Assembly (NCBI GenBank): GCA_964584935.1
Contig: CAZPBN010000003.1
Span: forward strand, 91,521-155,520
From: CAZPBN01 sp964584935
GTDB lineage: Bacteria; Acidobacteriota; Aminicenantia; Aminicenantales; Aminicenantaceae
DNA: 64,000 bases
Reading direction: 5' to 3'
The notes beneath the pieces were generated by a model, which searched no databases, had not been told where the DNA came from, and saw only the letters and a program-made list of their open reading frames with translations. This document shows, piece by piece, positions 6,915-15,000 of the stretch (within the stretch, counting starts at the first letter, position 1; each line of letters starts with the position of its first letter). Made by a program: the position numbers and the translations under genes.

Positions 6915-8903
6915 ATGGAAGTCCCTATTCTGAAAGAAACTATCATTGTTCTGGCGGCAGCCATTGGTGTCTTTTTTGTCAGCCATAGATTAAGGCTGCC
7001 CACTGTGACTGGTTTCATCTTGACAGGCATTCTTATCGGGCCCGGCGGGTTTGGCCTGATAAAGGATACCCACAGCATCGATGTACTGGCTGAGATTGGA
7101 GTGGTCATGCTCCTCTTCACCATCGGGCTGGATATCTCTTTTGAAAAACTGGGCAACCTGAAAAAGTTTTTTTGGGTGGGTGGAGGACTCCAAGTATGCC
7201 TAACATCACTTCTGGTTATCGGAGTGCTGCAGTTTTTTTATTTCTCTTTATCTGAACTGATCGTTTATGGGTTTTTAATTTCACTCAGCAGTACAGCCCT
7301 AGTATTAAAAATCTATTCGGACTCCAATCAGCTTGAATCCCCCCAGGGCAATATTTCCCTTGGTATCCTTCTTTTCCAGGATATAAGTCTTGTTCCCATG
7401 ATTGTCATCACCCAATTTCTTGGTCAGGCAGGGACTCATTCCTTAGCCAAAATGCTGGTGAGATTTTCCTTAAGCATCCTGGCTGTGGGAGCCGTGGTCA
7501 TTATTGCCAGACACCTCATGCCGCGGATTTTGTTTCTCATGGTCAAGACCAGGGTAAGAGAAATTTTCTTGATCACCAGCCTATTCCTATGTCTGGGCAT
7601 GGCTTTTTTAACCTCGTCCCTTGGGTTGTCCCTGGCCTTGGGGGCTTTCCTGGCTGGGATCATCATCTCTGAATCAGAATACAGCTACCAGGTTACCGCA
7701 GAGATTATGCCTTTGAAGGACCTTTTCATCAGCCTATTTTTTATTTCTATCGGCATGCTGCTTAATCTTCAATTTGCCTGGAATGAAAAATTCATCATAA
7801 TCACTTTGGTTTTGATTGTCCTATTTCTGAAGGCTCTTATTGTTTTTTTAATCATAAAAATCATCAGATATCCCACTCGGATTGCTCTTATAACCGGGCT
7901 GGGGCTGGCTCAAATAGGAGAATTTTCTTTTGTTCTGGCAGGCGTGGGCAAAGCCAATGGCCTTATCCCCGAAGAAATCTTCCAGATTTTTATTGCCTCT
8001 TCTATTTTGACCATTCTGGCAACTCCATTTCTTTTCCAATTCTCGCCAGTTCTAGTATCAGGATTAGAGAAAATATTTAAGACAAAACAAAATTTAAAAC
8101 CAGTCCAGAAAGAAAAAGAAGAGACCTTTAAAAATCATGTCATAATCGGCGGTTATGGTCTGAACGGCCGTAATCTTGCTCGGGTTCTCAAGGAAACAGG
8201 GATTCCCTATTCCATCATTGAACTCAATCCAGATACGGTCAGAAAAGTTCTTAAGAATGGAGAACCCATTATTTTTGGTGACATTTCTTCCCGGGAAGTA
8301 CTCCAGGCTGCAGGAATCGACCAGGCCAAGGTAGTTGTTTTTGCCATTTGTGATCCCATAGCCATAAACACAGCAATCAAGACCGCCAGAGAAATGAACA
8401 GAGAAGTTTATATCATTGTCAGGACCAGATTTGTTTCTGAAATAGATGAGTTGTACAAACTGGGAGCCAATCAGGTGATTCCACAGGAATTCGAGACTTC
8501 AATTGAAATTTTTGCCAGAGTCCTGGAGGAATTCCGTATCCCCAGAAACATCATTAATGCTCAGATCAAGCTCATTCGCAACGAATGCTATGGAATGTTG
8601 AGGGGAGTGGCCAAAACCAAGCGGACTATGGAGAAAATAGCCGAACTCCTCAGAGCTGGAACGACAGAAACTTTTTTAATTCCTCAAGATTCTCCAGCTG
8701 CGGGAAAAACATTAAAAGAGCTAGATATAAGGCAGAAAACAGGAGCCAATATTATTGCCGTAGTCAGAGGAGAAGAATCCATCACCAGTCCCTCTCCAGA
8801 TTTTAAAATAAAAGAAGGGGACACCCTTGTTCTGGTCGCCAATCACAAAGATATGGACAGAGCTTTCCACTTCCTCGATTCCCAGTCGAATGAGGATGCC
8901 TGA
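6915..8903 (+). CDS. CPA2 cation:proton antiporter with TrkA-N and TrkA-C domains
   Basis: KefB/RosB-type potassium or sodium/proton antiporter of the inner membrane, 662 residues. Residues about 1-390 hold a dozen hydrophobic helices with the family motifs (FILTGILIGPGGFGL, FLAGIIISESEYSYQV and the SLFFISIGMLLNL block). Residues about 407-530 form a Rossmann TrkA-N domain (HVIIGGYGLNGRNLARVL, then GDISSREVLQAAGI) that binds nucleotide and gates transport. The last 80 residues are a TrkA-C domain (KTLKELDIRQKTGANIIAVV). Start ATG follows GGGAGGTGAGTC, a strong ribosome site. It is the only clearly intact gene within the decayed 5.6-9.3 kb stretch. Confidence 0.93.
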   Translation: MEVPILKETIIVLAAAIGVFFVSHRLRLPTVTGFILTGILIGPGGFGLIKDTHSIDVLAEIGVVMLLFTIGLDISFEKLGNLKKFFWVGGGLQVCLTSLLVIGVLQFFYFSLSELIVYGFLISLSSTALVLKIYSDSNQLESPQGNISLGILLFQDISLVPMIVITQFLGQAGTHSLAKMLVRFSLSILAVGAVVIIARHLMPRILFLMVKTRVREIFLITSLFLCLGMAFLTSSLGLSLALGAFLAGIIISESEYSYQVTAEIMPLKDLFISLFFISIGMLLNLQFAWNEKFIIITLVLIVLFLKALIVFLIIKIIRYPTRIALITGLGLAQIGEFSFVLAGVGKANGLIPEEIFQIFIASSILTILATPFLFQFSPVLVSGLEKIFKTKQNLKPVQKEKEETFKNHVIIGGYGLNGRNLARVLKETGIPYSIIELNPDTVRKVLKNGEPIIFGDISSREVLQAAGIDQAKVVVFAICDPIAINTAIKTAREMNREVYIIVRTRFVSEIDELYKLGANQVIPQEFETSIEIFARVLEEFRIPRNIINAQIKLIRNECYGMLRGVAKTKRTMEKIAELLRAGTTETFLIPQDSPAAGKTLKELDIRQKTGANIIAVVRGEESITSPSPDFKIKEGDTLVLVANHKDMDRAFHFLDSQSNEDA

Positions 8904-9001
8904 GATATTATCACGGGATTAGAAATGCTCACCTCTAGCAACGCGGACATAGTCATGTGTGAGTATTGATTATGATGGTCAATTCCAAAATAATTCATTC
9001 G

Positions 9002-9071
9002 TGCACCTCCTAATTTTTAGATTTGACCTTGCGGATAGTCTATCATACTTTAGACTACGGCAGGAGGTGCA
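9002..9071 (+). repeat. Nested palindrome, MITE-like
   Basis: Outer arms TGCACCTCCT (9002-9011) and AGGAGGTGCA (9062-9071) are perfect inverted repeats, and inside them TAGTCTA (9035-9041) and TAGACTA (9052-9058) form a second stem. The result is a 70-base cruciform-capable unit sitting just before a gene remnant. It could be a tiny non-autonomous element or a transcript hairpin. Confidence 0.55.
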
Positions 9072-9102
9072 TCACATCATCATGCTACCTATATTTGTTC
9101 AG

Positions 9103-9258
9103 ACAAAAACAGTGGTGATACTGCTCACCAACCGGGTTCATCCCCATGATGAAGGCTCTATTGTCTCCTTAAGAAGTAAGGTTACCAATGTGACAGCCAG
9201 CTCTGTCATGAAAATTGAAAGAGGGGTCCAAATGAATAGGACTCATTTTCCCCTATAG
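9103..9258 (+). pseudogene. C-terminal scrap of a beta-lactamase-family serine hydrolase
   Basis: The reading frame contains TVVILLTNRVHPHDEGS followed by IVSLRSKVTNVTASSVM. The block VILLTNRVHP near the C-terminus is characteristic of class C beta-lactamase-like esterases and serine hydrolases. Everything upstream, including the catalytic SxxK and YxN motifs, is missing. The scrap joins the string ACCTATATTTGTTCA (9086-9100), which also marks the right edge of repeat copy A before the DUF1080 remnant. So the same repeat edge touches two different truncated genes. Confidence 0.5.
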
Positions 9259-9373
9259 GATTGACTGAGCTTCTTTAGATTGAATTCTTCCCGATCCAGC
9301 ATTATTGAGAAAATAATAGAAAGAAATTCTCAATGGAAAGGGTTTTGCAGGAAGAAAAAATGGAAAAGGATTT

Positions 9374-10072
9374 TTACTTTCCTAACTGGATCTGAATGTC
9401 TGCTTTTTCTTTCAATCGGTCAATATATTTTTTTTGGGCCAGATATCGTTTGAGCTGGTCTTTGACTTCTTTAAATTCCATCTGATATTGTCTTTGTTCA
9501 TAGAGCTCTTTAATTTCTTTATCCGTAATTTTTACTTTTTCTAAGACTATCTCTTCAATCAATTTCTGAACTATCAAACTGTCTTTTTGCTGCTGGATAA
9601 ACATTTCTTTAAATTTCTCCAGAGATTCAATTCCTTGTTTTTGTAATGCCTTGAGCAACTCTTCTTCGCTCATATTCTGCTGTTGTTTGATCATTTCTAA
9701 TTGATCCTTGAAATAATTTTCCTTATCCTTTTGAGTTAATTCAATTTCCTCTCTTTCAGCTTCTCTTTCCAACAGTTTTCTAGAAATCAAATTATTCAAT
9801 TGACTCCTTTTGTAAGCATCGAGAAACTTCTCACCTTCCGGCGAAGTGTACAAAAACTGCACGAATTGGGGATATTGCTGCTGCAGCTGAATCATAATTT
9901 GCTGAAGGTTAGCCATTTGTTCCAGTTCTTTCATATACACTTCTTTTCCATCAATAGTAGCCACCACTTGCTTCTTATTTTGCTGCAGTTCTGATTGTTC
10001 CTGTCCCGATAAAGGAGCTGAAAAAATAAAAAGAGAAATCAGCACACAAGTGGTCATGATTTTCATATTCAT
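9374..10072 (-). CDS. SurA N-terminal-like periplasmic chaperone
   Basis: A 232-residue exported protein with a signal peptide (MTTCVLISLFIFSAPLSG) followed by VVATIDGKEVYMKELEQM, the usual opening of SurA/PrsA-type proteins, and a long glutamine- and glutamate-rich helical body (SRKLLEREAEREEIELTQKD). No rotamase (parvulin) domain is present, so it is likely a chaperone for outer-membrane or secreted proteins rather than an isomerase. I place the start at 10072 because GGAGG lies five bases before that ATG; a longer frame from 10084 would begin within the ribosome site. It is flanked by intergenic DNA and stands as a single gene. Confidence 0.8.
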   Translation of the reverse strand: MNMKIMTTCVLISLFIFSAPLSGQEQSELQQNKKQVVATIDGKEVYMKELEQMANLQQIMIQLQQQYPQFVQFLYTSPEGEKFLDAYKRSQLNNLISRKLLEREAEREEIELTQKDKENYFKDQLEMIKQQQNMSEEELLKALQKQGIESLEKFKEMFIQQQKDSLIVQKLIEEIVLEKVKITDKEIKELYEQRQYQMEFKEVKDQLKRYLAQKKYIDRLKEKADIQIQLGK

Positions 10073-10157
10073 AAAAACCTCCATTTATACATTTCTATTT
10101 TATGAACCCTAAACAAGGTTTCTTTTTTCCCTTTGGTAAATATTTACAAAAGGAGAT

Positions 10158-10239
10158 GAAAAGATGTTAAAAAAAAGACCCAGTTAAGACTTGAATCTCA
10201 ATTTGCTATCTTTCGTCTCCATTAACTTAACATCTTTTC
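10158..10239 (+). repeat. 13-base perfect inverted repeat flanking 56 bases
   Basis: GAAAAGATGTTAA at 10158-10170 is exactly the reverse complement of TTAACATCTTTTC at 10227-10239. It lies between the SurA-like gene and the transposase tail. It may be the remains of an insertion-sequence end or a small palindromic element. No T-tract suggests a terminator. Confidence 0.5.
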
Positions 10240-10286
10240 AGTATCAATACAACTCCGTGTAAGCATCCTTATTTCCGTGATAGCAT

Positions 10287-10520
10287 TTAAGCTGCATACT
10301 TGGCTGCTTCCGTTTTCCTTTGATCCCAATATAATTCCCATTCTTCATTAAGTTTCAACAACCGCATTTGAAGAAGAGGATTGACTCCATGTCGAAACCA
10401 ACTCATCCCTCTTTTCTTGAACCGTCTCGAGACTGTAATATCTACGGTTTTTTCTATCGGACCTGATCCATATCCTTTGACTTTCGGAATGTTTCTGATC
10501 CAATAGCCCCTCTTTCTCGA
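10287..10520 (-). pseudogene. Transposase C-terminal remnant (UPF0236/ISLre2-like)
   Basis: Minus-strand codons read GYGSGPIEKTVDITVSRRF, KKRGMSWFRHGVNPLLQ and LRLLKLNEEWELYW-like blocks (MRLLKLNEEWELYW). This order (GSGxxEK, RRFKxRGMSW, LLxLRLLxLNxEW) is the C-terminus of UPF0236-type transposases; the ISKra4 group is the alternative. The frame stays open to 10874, but upstream residues are hydrophobic and unlike a transposase and they run into the wecB start, so that extension is probably chance. Only about 75 residues of an original of around 400 are left. Confidence 0.6.
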
Positions 10521-10830
10521 CTCAACAAAAAACAATCCGCATAAGGCGATGGATAAGTAAAAGTATAATGCTTCCAGAGAAAAGTTCAAACAAAAAAACA
10601 GTAACAAATCTCGCTCCAGCCTTACCTGAATTTCATCTTGACTCGCCGGGAAGATAAAAAAAATAGCGATTAAAAGATCAATAAGAACAAGAAGATCGTT
10701 GAGAGGATTATTCTTAGAAAAGTCTTGAAACTCCCATGAAAAAAAATAATAATAAACACATTGACTTATTTTTATGAATGGTTCAGATTCATAGGGATTA
10801 TTCACTAAGAAGAAAAGGAATGCAATTCCC

Positions 10831-12069
10831 ATGAAAAAAGTATTATTCGTATTCGGCACCCGACCGGAAGCCATAAAACTGGCTCCCTTAATTCTAGCGA
10901 TGAAAAATCAGCAGTCCCCAAAGAATCAAAAGACCCCAAAAACCCAGCAGCCCCAAAACCAGAATTTAAAGAAACTAAAGAAATTAATTCCTGTGGTCTG
11001 TGTGACCTCCCAGCATCAAGAGATACTCCAGCAGGTCTTAGTCCATTTTAATATTGTTCCAGATCATGACCTCAACCTCATGACAGAAGGACAGACCCTT
11101 TTTGACGTAACAGCCCACGGTTTGCAAAAGCTCCAGCATGTACTTCATCAGGAAACTCCGGATGCAGTGATAGTTCAAGGGGATACCAACACCACTTTTT
11201 TAGCTTCTTTGGCTGCCTATTATAAAAAGATTCCTATTGGTCATGTAGAAGCCGGGCTTCGCTCCCAAGATAAATACAATCCCTTCCCCGAAGAGCTTTT
11301 CCGTAGAATGACAGATGCTCTTTCCGACTGGTGCTTTGCTCCCACTGAACAAGCCGTTCAGAATTTAAGAAAAGAAAATATTGAAGAGCAAAAAATTCAC
11401 CTTACCGGCCAAACCGGAATCGATGCTCTGTTTATGACTCTGGAAAAGCTCAAATCCCTTTCCTCAGAGAAAGAGGCAGAAGCCTTCCTTCCCAGCTTCA
11501 TAAAAGATCCTGGTCCCGGACAGAAATGGGATGAGCCCAAAGACAAACAAAAAATCATCCTCATCACTCTTCACCGCCGAGAAAGCTTTGGCAGGGATTT
11601 GCTCGCTGTATGCCAGGGGATAAAAGAGCTGGCTTATGAATTAGCTCACAAAGTTCCCCACGCCCGGATTGTCTGGCCGGTCCATCCCAATCCAGAAGTT
11701 TCCAAGCCTGTAAAGTCCCAGTTAGATTCTGTTCCCCTTGTATTCCTGATACCTCCTCTTGATTATCCTTCCTTTGTCTGGATGATGAAGCGCTCTTATC
11801 TTATTTTAACAGATTCAGGAGGAGTCCAGGAAGAAGCCCCTTCTTTTGGGAAGCCGGTTCTGGTCCTCAGAAAAAAAACAGAACGACCTGAAGCCATTCA
11901 GGCCGGCACAGCCCGGCTGATAGGAACCAACCCCCAAACAATCGTCAGGAAGACCCTGGCCCTTATTAAGGAGCAAGGCAAATACCAAAAAATGGCCCGC
12001 CGAGTCAATCCTTTCGGAGACGGCAAATCCTGCTTGAGGATAATAAAAATTCTGGAAGAGGAACTTTAA
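10831..12069 (+). CDS. wecB: UDP-N-acetylglucosamine 2-epimerase, non-hydrolysing
   Basis: Interconverts UDP-GlcNAc and UDP-ManNAc in the cytoplasm, supplying a ManNAc donor for a surface polysaccharide. The 412 residues carry the family marks: FGTRPEAIKLAPL at the N-terminus, VQGDTNTTFLASLAAYY, HVEAGLRSQDKYNPFPEE, TLHRRESFG and LTDSGGVQEEAP. Odd point: residues about 27-52 hold a lysine/glutamine/asparagine/proline-rich insert (QQSPKNQKTPKTQQPQNQN) between the first strand-helix unit and VVCVTSQH, where typical enzymes have a short loop. It is followed after one base by the giant membrane protein gene and is surely in the same operon. Confidence 0.92.
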   Translation: MKKVLFVFGTRPEAIKLAPLILAMKNQQSPKNQKTPKTQQPQNQNLKKLKKLIPVVCVTSQHQEILQQVLVHFNIVPDHDLNLMTEGQTLFDVTAHGLQKLQHVLHQETPDAVIVQGDTNTTFLASLAAYYKKIPIGHVEAGLRSQDKYNPFPEELFRRMTDALSDWCFAPTEQAVQNLRKENIEEQKIHLTGQTGIDALFMTLEKLKSLSSEKEAEAFLPSFIKDPGPGQKWDEPKDKQKIILITLHRRESFGRDLLAVCQGIKELAYELAHKVPHARIVWPVHPNPEVSKPVKSQLDSVPLVFLIPPLDYPSFVWMMKRSYLILTDSGGVQEEAPSFGKPVLVLRKKTERPEAIQAGTARLIGTNPQTIVRKTLALIKEQGKYQKMARRVNPFGDGKSCLRIIKILEEEL

Positions 12070-12070
12070 T

Positions 12071-15000
12071 ATGCCTCAGAAGCCCCTCAGAAAAAAGATC
12101 TCCCTATTTGTTCTCCTGATATTGATAGCTGTGTGGGCAGTGCTGGGGATCAAGTTTTACCGCCAGTGGAGTCTGCACCGCGATGTCAGCCGCTACATCA
12201 CTACTCCCTCTCTCAAACCAACCCTGCAGAGGATCAAAGCGGTCCGATTTGACCCTTCCTTTTATTATCAAGGAAAACGCCCCTCTGAATTGGCCAAAGA
12301 ACTGGCTCACCGCTGGCAGGAGGCAGGAATCAATTTGGTTTTTTTCCGCGCTTATGACCCTTCTTATGGAGCGTTTTACCGCACCAACTACCTGCACAAT
12401 AAGCAAGGGGAATTTGGCAGATACGATCTGCTGAAGCACATTTTAAAAGCCTGTGCTAAAAAAAAAATAGCTGTTTTTGCCTGGCTTCCTGTGATGAATC
12501 ACAGGGGAGCCTGGGAGGCAAATCCTGAATGGAGGGAGAGAAACGCTCAGGGCGAAGCGTATTCTGCATCTGGACTGGAATTCCCCCTTTGCAGCCGAAA
12601 TGAGGATGCCCGCGCCTGGTGGAAGGGATTTATTCAGGACCTGCTTCAGAATTACTCTGAACTCGCTGGAGTAGACTTTGCCGAGCCTGTAGTCAGCTGG
12701 CAGGAAGAAAGCGCCTGTTTCTGTGAATTGTGCCGGGAAGCACAGGAGAATTCCAAAGCTTCTCAAGACAATCCTGAAAACATAAGAGCTCAGCCCTTGA
12801 CCACTCTGCTCCACCAGAGCTTCCTGCAGGTGCATCAGTTCCATAAAAAAGCCTCCCTCACCTTTGTGGCTACTGCCAGAGAAAGCGGAGAGCTTTTTTC
12901 TTGGGGAGAAATTAAAAAGCAGACTGGCTTGGATTTGGATTCCCTGTTATCCGTTTCCCGGTCCCTGCAGCCGGATTTTATCTCCCCTGAATTTATCTGG
13001 CAGGAGTGGAAAAGCCGGTTTGATAAAGAAAGCGGGGAAAGCCCTGTTTTTTCTCCCAAATGGGCAGCTTGGGCGTATAAAGAGTTTATCCAGAACCTGA
13101 ATTATCCAGTGAAGGTGGTTCCTCATTTGGAGGCCACTGATTTTCCCGATGTTTCTGTGAGCCGGCAGCATTTGGCCGCCTCCCTCCGGGAAACCCTTAA
13201 AGCAGGAGCCAGTGGATTTGATGTGTACAGCTCCAGTCTTCTGGATAAAAAAAGGGCATGGGGTATTTTAAAAGAGGTTGACCGCTGGGTCAAGGTCAAA
13301 TCGTGTCTGGTGCTTTATGACCCTGGCTCCAATCAAAATGACGCCATCCAGACAGGTGAGCTGCTCCGACACTTCCATGCGCAGGTGGAGTTAAAATCGC
13401 TTGAGCAGTACCAACCGGGATTGATCAATCAATATGATAATGTCTTCTATGCAGGCACAGAGCAGGAAACTTTGATTCCCAGAGAACTGATCGAGGACAT
13501 AGAAAATCTGCAGACCACCTTCTGCTGGCTGGGATTTAATGTCAAGCAGCTTCTTTCTGAACCTCAGATTTCACAAAAATTAGGGATTCAGTTCATCGAA
13601 TCAGTTAAAGATGGTTTTGTCAAAGTCAAATACAAAAACCAGGTTTTGACTAAGGATGCCCCCTGGACCCAGCTGGTGAAGGTCACGGATCCCCTCCGAT
13701 GTCAAGTCATGGCCTTTACTTATGATAAAGACCAAAGTGAAGAATTTCCCTATGCTCTGCGCAGCGGCCGGCGTTTCTGGCTGTTTGCAGACCTTCCCTC
13801 TTCTTATGCTGTAGAAGGGGGACGGTTTTTGGTGTTTGCAGACCTTCTCCATGATATTCTGGAAGAGGACCATGTTTCTCAAACTCTTGCCATGGTCCGG
13901 ATTGAAGATGTGCATCCTCTTTCAGATCCCCAAAACCTAAAAAAAATAGCCAATTTTCTTTACCGGAGAAAAGTTCCATTTCAGGTCGCTTTCACCCCTT
14001 TCTATGTGAATCCTGAAGAAAACCTGCATACATCCCTCAGTGAACAGCCAGCCCTGGTTTCAGCTCTCCGACACATGGTGAGAAAAGGGGGAGTTCTGGT
14101 TCTGCATGGAGTCACTCATCAAAGGTATTCAGAAACCACTACAGACTATGAATTTTGGGATCCGGTTAATGATGCCCCAGTTCAGGGACAAACCCCAACC
14201 ACCATGCAGCAGCGTGTGGAGTGGGGACTTCGGGAATGCTGGCTTAACGGCCTGTATCCTCTTCTATGGGAGACTCCTCACTACGCCGCATCCCAAGATT
14301 TTTATTCAGTGATAAGCCAGATATTTTCTACAGCCATGGAGCGGAGGCAGGCCATTGACAGGATCGGCACAGATCAGTACCTTCCATACACTCTTTCTTC
14401 TGACCGCTATAACCAAACTATGGTGCCGGAAAACCTGGGCTATGTCCCCCTAAACAACCCAGACCCTCAGGTGATTCTCAAACCTGCTGCTCATATGAAA
14501 GTGGTTCGGGATGGGGTAGCTTCCTTCTTTTTTCATCCGTTTGTGGATGTGGAAGTACTGAAAACCCTTGTGCGCAGGCTTCAGAAAGAGGGGTTTGTGT
14601 TCACTAATCCCGCCTCTCTTCCCTTAAAAGTCAAGACTTCTCTCGGCCTCCTTCAAAATTCCAGCGGCTCTGTGACTGTGAGTCCCCCCTACTCTCTTGG
14701 ATGGGAGAAGCTGCTTTTTTCCCCGGGAATTTTAAAGAAACAGAAAGAGTTCACTGCCTTCCCAGGAGAGAAAATAGAAAAAAGAGTTTCTCTCTCTCCT
14801 AAAGAGCTTTATGCGCTTCATTTCTTAAATCCTGTTGAAGAGACAGTCCGGGAGGCTCAAAAAAGGCCGGATTTAAAAAAACCAGCTCCGATTCACGCTC
14901 TTAAAAAAGTGGCAGACTACCAGGGCGAAGAAGCAGAAGTCCCTACCGCTCTTCTTCTTCATCCCGCCGAAGCAGAGGATCATCAACAAAATGAAAGGAT

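Noticed and set aside
10287..10874. Whole 195-codon frame as a gene
   Set aside because: Only the last 75 codons match a transposase; the rest overlaps the wecB start and looks like chance open frame.
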